Shown piece by piece: positions 39,795 through 47,489 of a DNA stretch of 64,000 nt (position 1 is the first letter of the stretch; every line of letters begins with the position of its first letter). The stretch covers positions 1,488,001-1,552,000 of the forward strand of contig OY282432.1 of NCBI GenBank assembly GCA_958295985.1, read 5' to 3'. The translations under genes and the position numbers were made by a program. This DNA is from an uncultured Candidatus Binatia bacterium (lineage in GTDB: Bacteria; Desulfobacterota; Binatia; UBA9968; JAJDTQ01). A model generated the notes under the pieces. The model saw only the letters and a program-made list of their open reading frames with translations. It had not been told where the DNA came from and ran no database searches.

Positions 39795-40616
39795 ATGACG
39801 GAGATCACGTTTACCAAGATGCACGGCTGCGGCAACGATTTCGTGGTGCTGGACTGCATGGAGCGGCAGCCCGCGGGTCTGGCCGGGATCGCCCGGGACC
39901 TGTGTCACCGCCGGTTCGGCGTGGGCGCGGACCAACTGCTCACCATCAAGCCGTCGGATTCGGCGGACTTCAGGATGGAGATCTTCAACGCCGACGGCAG
40001 CGAGGTGGAGATGTGCGGCAACGGCATCCGTTGCTTCGCCAGGTACGTCTACGAGCACGGCCTGACCGGGAAGCGGGAGATCGAGGTGGATACCCTGGCC
40101 GGCGTCATCCGGCCGCGGCTCAAGGGCGACCGGGTGGAGGTGGACATGGGCCGGCCGGTGCTCGACGGGCGGGATATCCCGGTGGCCGGCGACGGCCGCA
40201 TCGTCAACCACCCACTGACGGTCGACGGGGGTGAGTACACGGTCACCTGCGTGTCCATGGGCAATCCCCATTGCGTGCTCTACGTCGATGACGTGGACGC
40301 GCTGGACCTGCCCCGCCTGGGGCCCCGCTTCGAGCATCACGCCTTCTTCCCCAACCGGGTCAATACGGAGTTCGTCCAGGTGCTCGGGCCGGACGAGGTG
40401 CGCATGCGGGTGTGGGAACGCGGCGCCGGCGAGACCTGGGCCTGCGGCACCGGCGCCAGCGCCGCGGCGGTGGCCGGCGCCCTGACCGGGAAGACCGAGA
40501 GGAAGGTGACGGTGCACTTGATGGGAGGGGACCTGGAGATCCACTGGGCCGGCGACGACCGGGTCTACATGACCGGACCGGCGCAGGAGGTGTTCCAGGG
40601 CAGCATCCGGGTCTGA
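39795..40616 (+). CDS. dapF: Diaminopimelate epimerase
   Basis: Turns LL- into meso-diaminopimelate without cofactor. The 273-residue protein has MHGCGNDFVVLD at the N terminus and the two catalytic cysteines in MCGNGIRCFARYV (about residue 74) and ACGTGASAAAV (about residue 217). ATG 39795 is chosen for GGAGGA four bases upstream. dapA follows after 44 bases. Confidence 0.97.
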   Translation: MTEITFTKMHGCGNDFVVLDCMERQPAGLAGIARDLCHRRFGVGADQLLTIKPSDSADFRMEIFNADGSEVEMCGNGIRCFARYVYEHGLTGKREIEVDTLAGVIRPRLKGDRVEVDMGRPVLDGRDIPVAGDGRIVNHPLTVDGGEYTVTCVSMGNPHCVLYVDDVDALDLPRLGPRFEHHAFFPNRVNTEFVQVLGPDEVRMRVWERGAGETWACGTGASAAAVAGALTGKTERKVTVHLMGGDLEIHWAGDDRVYMTGPAQEVFQGSIRV

Positions 40617-40660
40617 CCCGGGCCGCAGACAGACGCTGGAACCGTTAGGGGGATGACGAA

Positions 40661-41533
40661 ATGTTTACCGGATCGATCACGGCCCTGGTCACGCCGTTCA
40701 GGGACGGCGAGGTGGACTACGCTTCCATCGAGGCGCTGGTGGAGTTCCAGATCGAGCAGGGCACCCACGCCCTGATGCCGTGCGGCTCCACCGGAGAATC
40801 GGCCACCCTGGACCACGCGGAGCACCAAGCCGTCATCGACGCGGTGGTGCGCGCGGCAAGGCAGCGGGTCCGGGTCATTGCCGGCACCGGCTCCAACTCC
40901 ACCCGCGAGGCCATGGATCTCACCCGTGCCGCGGAGGAGTCCGGGGTCGACGGCGCGCTGCTGATTTCGCCCTACTACAACAAGCCCACCCAGGAGGGGA
41001 TCTACCGGCATTATCGCGCGGTGGCCGAGCACGTGGGGATCCCGCTCATCGTCTACAACATTCCGGGCCGGACGGCCTCGAAGATCGAGCCCGAGACCCT
41101 GGCGCGGCTGGCGGAGATCAACAACGTCGTCGGGGTGAAGGAAGCCACCGGATCGGTGGACCAAGCCCTGGACGTCATCCGGCTGTGCGGCGACTCCCTC
41201 GCCGTTTATTCCGGCGAGGACTCGCTCGTGTACTCGCTCATGACCCTCGGCGGCAAGGGCGTCATCACCACTACGGGCAACGTGGCTCCCCGGGCCATGG
41301 CCGACCTCACGGAAGCCTGCCTGCGGGAGGATTGGGTCACCGGCCGCCGGATCCAGTTCGATCTGCTGCCACTGATCCGGTGTCTCTTCAGCGAGACCAA
41401 TCCCATCCCCGTGAAGGCCGCCCTGGCCCTCATGGGGAAGTGCGGCGCCGAGCTTCGGCTGCCGCTGACCGCCATGGCCGAGTCGAACCTGGAGCGGCTC
41501 GAGGACGTCTTGGCCGAATATGGGTTTGTCTAG
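40661..41533 (+). CDS. dapA: 4-hydroxy-tetrahydrodipicolinate synthase
   Basis: Condenses pyruvate with aspartate semialdehyde. The 290-residue TIM-barrel protein has GSTGESATLDHAEH near residue 45, YYNKPTQEGIYRH, the catalytic tyrosine in LIVYNIPGRT (about residue 132) and the Schiff-base lysine in VGVKEATGS (about residue 160). AGGGGGATG lies upstream. Its stop codon TAG (41531-41533) is where an IS630 element has landed: the TA is the target site and the last G is the element's first base. The protein end is nevertheless intact. Confidence 0.97.
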   Translation: MFTGSITALVTPFRDGEVDYASIEALVEFQIEQGTHALMPCGSTGESATLDHAEHQAVIDAVVRAARQRVRVIAGTGSNSTREAMDLTRAAEESGVDGALLISPYYNKPTQEGIYRHYRAVAEHVGIPLIVYNIPGRTASKIEPETLARLAEINNVVGVKEATGSVDQALDVIRLCGDSLAVYSGEDSLVYSLMTLGGKGVITTTGNVAPRAMADLTEACLREDWVTGRRIQFDLLPLIRCLFSETNPIPVKAALALMGKCGAELRLPLTAMAESNLERLEDVLAEYGFV

Positions 41534-42721
41534 TGTCACATCCCACAAATCAATAGATAAATAGTACAATATAGGCATGACATGAGAGGATGGATGGTCA
41601 TGCCGAGAACGGGAGAGAGAATAAGGTTGAAGGAAGAAGAAAGGGAGCAGTTGGAGAGTCTGCGGCGGTCCCGGTTTTTGCCGAGCGGATTGGTGAAACG
41701 TGCGCAGATCGTGTTGGCGAGTGCCGATGGTGAAGCAGGGAAAGCCATAGCGGAGCGGTTGAGAGTGGACAAGAACACGGTGGTGGAATGGCGCAAGCGC
41801 TACCTGGAGAGTGGGATAGAAGGGCTGCACGACGAAGTGCGAGCTGGACGGGGTCGATCCCACGACGATGAGCGGGTTGCAGAGGTGATCCATACGGCGT
41901 TGCAATCAAGACCATCCTACAGGACCCACAGGACGGTGTGGTCCATGTCCAAGCGTAGCGGGGTTTCCGAAAGTACGATCCAGCGGTGGTTCCAACTGTT
42001 CGAAATCCGGCCGCATCGGCAGCGAACGTTCAAGCTGTCCAACGATCCGTTTTTCATCGAGAAGGTCCGTGATATTGTGGGCTTGTACCTGAATCCACCG
42101 GACCATGCGATGGTTCTTTGCGTTGATGAAAAGATCCAGGTGCAGGCCCTGGAGCGACCGCAACCGATGTGGCCCATGGGGTTGGGTTACGTTGAAGGGG
42201 TGACTCACGACTACATCCGACACGGCACGACTACGTTGCTTGCGGCTTTGAATGTGGTCACCCGGGAAGTGTTGAGTCAGTGTAAACGTCGTCACCGGCA
42301 TCAGGCGTTTCTGGCGTTTATGGGCTACATTGAAGCCAATGTTCCAACGGATATGGACATCCATCTGATTGTGGACAACTACGCCACCCACAAGCATGTC
42401 AAGGTGAAGGCCTGGCTGGCGAGACGGCCTCGTTATCCTATTCACTACACGCCCACTTATGCCTCGTGGCTCAATCAAGTGGAGCGCTGGTTCCACATCA
42501 CCACCCAACAAGCCATCCGCAGAGGTTCCTTTTCGTCCGTCAGGCAACTGGTGAACACCATCAAAGAGTTCATAACTCATTACAACACCCGGACGAGAGT
42601 TTTCGTTTGGACTGCCACGGCCGAGTCGATCATTACAGAGATAGAAAGGCTTAGCGCCGCCACCTCGGCGACCGGACACTCATAAAGTAGTACTACTTTA
42701 CTTATTTGTGGGACAGGATAC
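41533..42721 (+). mobile_element. IS630-family insertion sequence, complete
   Basis: A 1189-bp element flanked by the TA duplication typical of IS630/Tc1-type transposition (41531-41532 and 42722-42723). Terminal inverted repeats 41533-41550 and 42704-42721 match in 14 of 18 positions with an identical TCCCACAAAT inner core. One transposase gene fills it. The left TA is the first two bases of the dapA stop. Confidence 0.9.
41600..42685 (+). CDS. IS630-family transposase
   Basis: A 361-residue DDE transposase. An N-terminal helix-turn-helix (AIAERLRVDKNTVVEWRKRY) and a second one (SKRSGVSESTIQRWFQ) bind the ends; the catalytic residues are Asp in VLCVDEKIQ, Asp in LIVDNYATHKH and Glu in WLNQVERWF. 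The reading frame is intact, so the element may be active. ATG 41600 is chosen because AGAGGA precedes it at a suitable distance; ATG 41582 would add six residues. Confidence 0.95.
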   Translation: MPRTGERIRLKEEEREQLESLRRSRFLPSGLVKRAQIVLASADGEAGKAIAERLRVDKNTVVEWRKRYLESGIEGLHDEVRAGRGRSHDDERVAEVIHTALQSRPSYRTHRTVWSMSKRSGVSESTIQRWFQLFEIRPHRQRTFKLSNDPFFIEKVRDIVGLYLNPPDHAMVLCVDEKIQVQALERPQPMWPMGLGYVEGVTHDYIRHGTTTLLAALNVVTREVLSQCKRRHRHQAFLAFMGYIEANVPTDMDIHLIVDNYATHKHVKVKAWLARRPRYPIHYTPTYASWLNQVERWFHITTQQAIRRGSFSSVRQLVNTIKEFITHYNTRTRVFVWTATAESIITEIERLSAATSATGHS

Positions 42722-42746
42722 TAGCATGGGGTTCCTTCAATAGAGC

Positions 42747-43958
42747 TTGAGACGAGCTTGGCCGAGTCGCTGTAGCCATGTGTCCGAATGCACGGCCAAA
42801 AATAGCAGAAATCGAGAGAATCCGTTGAAGTTCAAGTCGGTCGACGCCCTTCAGAGAACCTTGGCAGACACGGTCTTTCAGTACACTGCGGATCGCAAAA
42901 AGGCCGCAGGTCGCGCCTTGGGCACGCTTGTCGAAATAATCACGTTCTATACCCTCCGTATGTGGGGTCTTCGTGACCATATCGTCATCGAGCGCTCAGT
43001 GCCCGAGTTCGCCAATCCGGGGATACTGCACAACGTCGAGTTTTCATTACACCCTATCCATGCTCGACACGAGGTCAAGATCGCTCCGTTGTCTCTTCCC
43101 CTTACAGCCGCCAAGATCAAACAACACTTGCCGTTTCTTCACGACACCATCGTCAAATCAACTCAGTTGCTTAGCCGCAATCTTGTGAAGCGCAACGCTG
43201 CGATCCTTGCAGAGGGCGAAGGCGGAACAGTTGTTGCGAACCTTAATGCCTTGAATGATTCTGATTGCAGTGTCACGGTATGCGAGCTTTGCACGGATCC
43301 CTTCGCTATCTTTGAATGTAAGCGAGTCGGCGTGGAGGAGGGAGTGCGAAAAGGACCCCAAACGATTGAAAAAGCAAAACAAGGTGCATATGTCGCTCGG
43401 TCCGTGTCTTCCCTGCAAAAAGTGAGGCTTCGGAACGGCCAATTTCAAGGGGTCATGGAGCAACCCGACGGCAGCTTTCGAACCGGTCTCTATGACGAAG
43501 TACTTCGAGAAGCCATCGATGTGTTATCAGGCGTTGAACTTGCCGGTGTCATACTCACCGTTGGTGTTGTCAGCAATCATGGCAACTGGTTTACTTCCGA
43601 CGACCACAACAAGGAACTCCGCGTGCTGGCTCAGTCATATGACTGGCTCTTGTTTCTCACCGACGACGGATTATTGCACTTCATCGACGAGTTTTTGCTT
43701 CATCCGACATTGGAACTGGCTCCTGCTCGTGAGGCTTTCCTTCAGAGCTACTCCGGTAAAACAGGCACCAATAGATTCACCAAGGTGAGCATGGACGTCA
43801 ATGCAGACGTAGCCCTCCGAAGCTATTTCACGGCCCACGAGGTCGAGGTAGAGAGGTGGTTCAACGTCATCTCGCCTCGTGATGACACACTTGAGACTTT
43901 ACAGGCTGACTTGCGGAAACTCGCTGTGAAGGACTGGCTGGAGGACCACCCGGAATGA
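42747..43958 (+). CDS. Putative PD-(D/E)xK-type restriction endonuclease
   Basis: A protein of up to 403 residues with no clear family. Asp184, Glu190 and Lys192 in TDPFAIFECKRVG form a plausible D-x5-E-x-K nuclease site, and the following basic lysine-rich helix (GPQTIEKAKQGAY) is common in such enzymes. The TTG start at 42747 is the longest option; TTG 42825, preceded by GAGAGAA, is more likely and gives MKFKSVDALQ. The stop overlaps the ATG of a DNA adenine methylase gene by 4 bases, the main reason to read the pair as a restriction-modification unit. Base composition is clearly more AT-rich than the flanking dap genes. Other roles, such as a stand-alone defence nuclease, are possible. Confidence 0.55.
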   Translation: MRRAWPSRCSHVSECTAKNSRNRENPLKFKSVDALQRTLADTVFQYTADRKKAAGRALGTLVEIITFYTLRMWGLRDHIVIERSVPEFANPGILHNVEFSLHPIHARHEVKIAPLSLPLTAAKIKQHLPFLHDTIVKSTQLLSRNLVKRNAAILAEGEGGTVVANLNALNDSDCSVTVCELCTDPFAIFECKRVGVEEGVRKGPQTIEKAKQGAYVARSVSSLQKVRLRNGQFQGVMEQPDGSFRTGLYDEVLREAIDVLSGVELAGVILTVGVVSNHGNWFTSDDHNKELRVLAQSYDWLLFLTDDGLLHFIDEFLLHPTLELAPAREAFLQSYSGKTGTNRFTKVSMDVNADVALRSYFTAHEVEVERWFNVISPRDDTLETLQADLRKLAVKDWLEDHPE

Positions 43959-44578
43959 CCGCGGGACGCAGCAACACCGAATCACTGAGCCAACATTGGT
44001 GTACGCCTCCAAAGTACGTGGACACGATACGGAGGTTTTTCGATGGAGCCATCGCGCTGGACCCCTGCTCTAATCGCCATGCTATCGTGGGGGCGACCGT
44101 AGAGTACTCTCTGCCCGAGATCGACGGGCTGGCGGCATCGTGGAATCATCCGACGGTCTTCGTCAACCCTCCCTATGGCAGGGACTGTGAGAGAGGCACG
44201 ACGATCCGAGACTGGCTTCGGAAATGCGCCCGCTCTCATTCGCAACATGGAGTTGAAGTGCTAGCCCTTGTGCCCGTTGCCACGAACACCCGCCACTGGA
44301 AGCAGTACGTGTTTGGCGCTGCTACGGCGGTCGCTTTCCTCTACGACACCCGGTTACGGTTCCTCGTAAACGGAAAGGATGGCGGCAAGGGCGCCCCGAT
44401 GTCATGCGCGATGGTCTATTGGGGTTCGCAGTACAAGCGCTTCGAAGATACATTTATCCGCTTTGGAGCCGTGGTTGACGTGCGACACCTGCATGGAAAG
44501 CTCGTTGGCACGGGCGAGCATCGCACCCTGTTCGAAAGGGTGGAGAAGCCGAACCCTGTCCGAGTCGGCGGATCGTAA
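43955..44578 (+). CDS. DNA N6-adenine methyltransferase, phage Dam-like family
   Basis: A 207-residue protein matching the small phage-type DNA adenine methylases: SQHWCTPPKYVDTI at the start, ALDPCSNRHAIVGA (usual DPCA/DPAA position), DGLAASW, and the catalytic motif IV FVNPPYGRD with Asn71-Pro-Pro-Tyr74, followed by ALVPVATNTRHWKQ. It would transfer methyl from SAM to adenine. It overlaps the putative nuclease gene by ATGA and probably protects the host DNA from it. The recognition site cannot be predicted. GC is lower than in the core genes, as expected for acquired DNA. Confidence 0.82.
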   Translation: MTAGRSNTESLSQHWCTPPKYVDTIRRFFDGAIALDPCSNRHAIVGATVEYSLPEIDGLAASWNHPTVFVNPPYGRDCERGTTIRDWLRKCARSHSQHGVEVLALVPVATNTRHWKQYVFGAATAVAFLYDTRLRFLVNGKDGGKGAPMSCAMVYWGSQYKRFEDTFIRFGAVVDVRHLHGKLVGTGEHRTLFERVEKPNPVRVGGS

Positions 44579-44812
44579 CGAGAGGCTGGGGAATGGGAGT
44601 GACAGATACTCCGGGAAGGCGGCGTCCCACCCGCAAAAGGGAAAGTGGAACCGCCACGTCTCCTTGCGTGCGGGACGCCCGCGTTCCCAGGAAGTGCACT
44701 TGCTCGGACAGGCTCTAGCAACACAGAAGACAGCTTGCAGGCGACTTGCCAGAATGTTGCAGAGGTCGAGGTTTCAAGTCTCACGGGGTCTAGGGATCGT
44801 CTTGAGAGAGTT
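44579..44812. other. Intergenic remnant between the methylase gene and dapB
   Basis: No gene is supported here. The right boundary of the inserted block should lie in this stretch, because dapA and dapB are normally neighbours. A short sequence at 44768-44790 looks vaguely like a tRNA T-arm but no complete tRNA can be folded. Confidence 0.5.
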
Positions 44813-45628
44813 ATGAAGTCAAGCGTGCTGGGTCTGATCGTTTGTGGCGTGGGCGGAAGGATGGGCGGGATCCTGGTCCGCCTGATCTGCGACACCCCGG
44901 GGGTCGCCCTCGCGGGGGCGGTGGCCCGGCCCGGCAGCCGGCGGCTGGGACAGGACGCCGGGGAGGTGGCTGGCGCGGGCCGTCTGGGCGTTGAGGTCGT
45001 CGACCGCATCGACGTGTCCGCTGCGGAAAGACGGGTGATCGTGGACTTCACGACGCCCGAGGCTACCGTCGCCCACATGAAGGCCGCGGCCAAGAGCGCC
45101 ACGCCTATCGTCATCGGCGCCACGGGCTTCGATGCGAGGCAACACCGGCAGATCCGTGCGCTCGCGGCCAAGACCGCCACCGTCCTCGCGCCCAACATGA
45201 GCCTCGGGGTGAACCTGCTGCTGGACTTGGTGGGACAGGTGGCGCGCAGCCTCGGCGACGCTTATGACGTGGAGATCGTCGAGGCCCACCACCGGTTCAA
45301 GAAGGACGCGCCGAGCGGCACCGCCCTGGCGCTGGTTCGGGCCGCGGGGGAGGCGCTAGGGCGCAAACCGGAACGGGTGGGCGTGGCGGGCCGCAGCGGG
45401 TTTTCCGAGCGAAAGAAGACCGACATCGGCCTCCTGTCCGTGCGCGCCGGGGATATCGCGGGGGAGCACACGGTGATTTTCGGCGGGATCGGCGAACGGA
45501 TCGAGCTGGTCCACCGCGCCCACAGCCGGGACGCCTTCGGCCGCGGCGCGATTCGGGCGGCCCAGTGGGTGGCGGACAAGGAGAACGGTCTCTACGGCAT
45601 GCGGGACGTGCTGGGACAGGTGACCTGA
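44813..45628 (+). CDS. dapB: 4-hydroxy-tetrahydrodipicolinate reductase
   Basis: Reduces the DapA product with NAD(P)H. The 271-residue protein has the Rossmann motif VCGVGGRMGG near residue 10, DFTTPEATVAHM near residue 77, ATGF, and the substrate/catalytic stretch EAHHRFKKDAPSGTAL near residue 155. ATG 44813 is chosen for GAGAG four bases upstream; an in-frame extension further upstream lacks conservation. The gene is separated from dapA by 3.3 kb of foreign DNA and must now rely on another promoter or on read-through. Confidence 0.96.
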   Translation: MKSSVLGLIVCGVGGRMGGILVRLICDTPGVALAGAVARPGSRRLGQDAGEVAGAGRLGVEVVDRIDVSAAERRVIVDFTTPEATVAHMKAAAKSATPIVIGATGFDARQHRQIRALAAKTATVLAPNMSLGVNLLLDLVGQVARSLGDAYDVEIVEAHHRFKKDAPSGTALALVRAAGEALGRKPERVGVAGRSGFSERKKTDIGLLSVRAGDIAGEHTVIFGGIGERIELVHRAHSRDAFGRGAIRAAQWVADKENGLYGMRDVLGQVT

Positions 45629-45738
45629 CGTCCAGCAACCCGGGGTATCATCATCCATTATTGGGTGCCAGGAACCAGCCTCAGTTGCTTGCGGCCTCGG
45701 TTTGGCACATATATAAAGGATACTTTTGGAGGTGAGCG

Positions 45739-45918
45739 ATGCCCGATTCGATGTCAAAAGACCGCACCGATTTCGCCACGCTGCCGGCGTCTCAAGAGGC
45801 TGGCGTGGCCGAAGCGCTCGAACTCTACATGCGTGTCGAAGAAATCTACGTGGCGGCCAGCGAATCGCTGCAGAGTCCTCAAGCTACTCGCACTTCCAAC
45901 TCCACCAACTTGGAATGA
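45739..45918 (+). CDS. Small hypothetical protein (59 residues)
   Basis: A short gene with an excellent ribosome site (GGAGGTGA, 45728-45735) four bases before its ATG. The product is acidic and helical (SQEAGVAEALELYMRVEEIY). It ends at a TGA from which a second gene in another frame may be restarted: a TTG lies four bases downstream. No family is recognised. It may act with, or set the translation of, the membrane protein that follows. Confidence 0.5.
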   Translation: MPDSMSKDRTDFATLPASQEAGVAEALELYMRVEEIYVAASESLQSPQATRTSNSTNLE

Positions 45919-45922
45919 CGTC

Positions 45923-46537
45923 TTGCCTACCTGGGGCGAGATCCTGAAGGAACTTCAGGCGAGCCGCTCGCCGAACGGTAGGTGGCGGCAAGCCTACAAT
46001 TGGGTATCCATTGGTGGCTTCGGTTTCTGCTTCGGTCAGTGGGCAACACTGATGTGGCCGGAATGGTCGCCATGGACGTGGTTTGCGCTTTCTGTCGTGT
46101 TTCTTCTTCTCATACCCCTTCCTACGATATGGGATCATCGAAAGTGGCTGTTCCGCCGTTTGCCGCAACAGGGCTTGCGTAAATTCCTCTACGCTCAGAG
46201 GGGCAATCGTAGCGATAGTCGGGCAGTTGCGGTCAACCCTGGGAACGGCTGGCGCGTAGCCCGCATGATCCTGAGTACGCAGACGCCAGAACAGGCCGAA
46301 GCACTATTCAGGGACTTCATGGCGCAACCCCACAAGGATCAGGAAGAACGGGTTTTCGCGGCCTATTGGGTGCAGACATCCAAGTTGCGGGGTGTCAACG
46401 TGCCCGACTGTTGGCACGCGGTGGCCTCTGCGGCGGTTGAGCACGGACGAAAAACCGGCGACACCCGCTTTTGGGATAGAACCATACGCGAAGTGGTTGA
46501 TATACTTCGGGAGGTATACAAGGATGCGTACGACTAG
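45923..46537 (+). CDS. Hypothetical two-helix membrane protein
   Basis: About 204 residues if translation starts at TTG 45923, four bases after the stop of the 59-residue gene; the frame is open further upstream but lacks a better start. A hydrophobic, tryptophan-rich part (VSIGGFGFCFGQWATLMW, then WFALSVVFLLLIPLPTIW) suggests two membrane passes near the N terminus. A soluble domain of about 130 residues follows, helical in appearance (PEQAEALFRDFMAQPHKDQ, TIREVVDILREVYKD). No known family is recognised. A frameshift joining it to the small gene upstream cannot be excluded. It lies in an accessory patch next to mobile elements. Confidence 0.45.
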   Translation: MPTWGEILKELQASRSPNGRWRQAYNWVSIGGFGFCFGQWATLMWPEWSPWTWFALSVVFLLLIPLPTIWDHRKWLFRRLPQQGLRKFLYAQRGNRSDSRAVAVNPGNGWRVARMILSTQTPEQAEALFRDFMAQPHKDQEERVFAAYWVQTSKLRGVNVPDCWHAVASAAVEHGRKTGDTRFWDRTIREVVDILREVYKDAYD

Positions 46538-46566
46538 GCACATTGATGCGTACGACTAGGCAGATT
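46523..46566 (+). repeat. 22-bp tandem duplication over the gene end
   Basis: Unit GATGCGTACGACTAGGCACATT (shown here as GATGCGTACGACTAGG plus CA[C/G]ATT) occurs twice in a row, 46523-46544 and 46545-46566, with one difference. The unit contains the last codons and stop of the membrane-protein gene, so the duplication does not change that protein. Confidence 0.85.
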
Positions 46567-46628
46567 GATATGGGGCCGGAAGAAGCGGCACTCCTCGAAA
46601 GAATCTCGACGAAGCGAAGGTAGGCGCC

Positions 46629-46781
46629 ATGAAACACCCCGACAGTAAGACGTTGAAGCAGTTGAAGGACAAGGCGGAGACGGACCCGATGAAGGCAGTG
46701 GACGAGTTGTTGGCCCTCGTGTTCAATCCGCCGTCAGGTCCTCGAAAGTCAGGCGCTTCCTCTGAGCTCCAAGAAGCATAG
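46629..46781 (+). CDS. Small ORF, probably truncated by a mobile element
   Basis: Fifty codons (start MKHPDSKTLKQLKDKAETDP). The helical, lysine-rich beginning looks like a real N terminus and has a GAAGG site upstream. From about 46723 it runs into DNA that encodes a transposase fragment on the other strand, so its present end is probably artificial. No family can be named. Confidence 0.35.
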   Translation: MKHPDSKTLKQLKDKAETDPMKAVDELLALVFNPPSGPRKSGASSELQEA

Positions 46782-47360
46782 CAGCGATCCGGTTCATCGT
46801 ATGGTTGTCGCACGCGCCCTCGTTCAGCCGGAAGGCGTACTTGTCAACGTACCGGCCCAAGTGCTTGACGGAGACGTGGTGGTAGATGCCCTTGAGCCCG
46901 CGCTTGAACACGGCCCACACGGCCTTGATGCTGTTGGTGTGGACTTTGGCCGTCCACGTACTCGTCTTCGCTGTGGTTCATGGTGTCGTGCTCGTAGCCT
47001 TCCTCGTCTAGCCCGTCCTAGCTGCCGTGCTCGTCCGTGTAGATGGTGGTGTCTTCCTCGACGTGCCTGCGATGATGTCCTGGATGGTGCCCTTTGTCGG
47101 TCATCTTGATCGGCATGGCGATCACCTTGCCGCCGCGCTCGCGCATCCCGAGAACGGGAGCCTTGCCCACGGCGCCCCGGCCTTTCACCTTCTTGTCCGC
47201 ATGCTTGTTGCGCTGCTTCCCGCCCACGTAGGTTTCGTCAATCTCGACGATCCCGGAAAGCGGGCTGTCCTTGTCGCGGCAGGCTTCGCGGAGCCGGTGG
47301 AGCATGAACCAAGCGGACTTCTGAGTGATAGCGAGCTTGGTGTGCAGTTCCACCGAGGAA
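46723..47360 (-). pseudogene. Decayed IS1595-type (ISXO2-like) transposase
   Basis: Pieces of an IS1595-family transposase read from right to left: TQKSAWFMLHRLREACRD, then IVEIDETYVGGKQRNKH (first catalytic Asp region), VLGMRERGGKVIA, YTDEHGS, and the C-terminal VKHLGRYVDKYAFRLNEG. The coding line is broken by a TAG codon at 47018-47020, where tyrosine is expected, and by a one-base frameshift near 46947-46952. The N-terminal third is missing; the match ends near 47360, next to a second element. Confidence 0.85.
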
Positions 47361-47489
47361 GCGCAGGGCCATGGGCGGGGGGTTTGAGGCAGCGCAGAGT
47401 TGCAACCGCTCACTCCGTTGCAGTCCCTCTCCCCTGGCTGCGGCGCCGGAACCACCTCACCCAACCCTTCCGCTCCGAGGGGCGGGGGG
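47361..47489. other. Junction DNA between two transposase remnants
   Basis: No gene is supported. The stretch contains GC-rich sequence with CCCTCTCCCC and CACCTCACCCAACCC blocks like dispersed intergenic repeats of other bacteria. It separates the broken IS1595-type gene from the end of the ISNCY-type gene. Confidence 0.45.

Noticed and set aside
44768..44790. tRNA-like T-arm before dapB
   Set aside because: A TTCAAGTC loop with a weak stem is visible, but no acceptor, D or anticodon arm can be built around it. At most it is a remnant.
46523..46566. CRISPR-like array
   Set aside because: There are only two directly joined 22-bp units without spacers and no cas genes.
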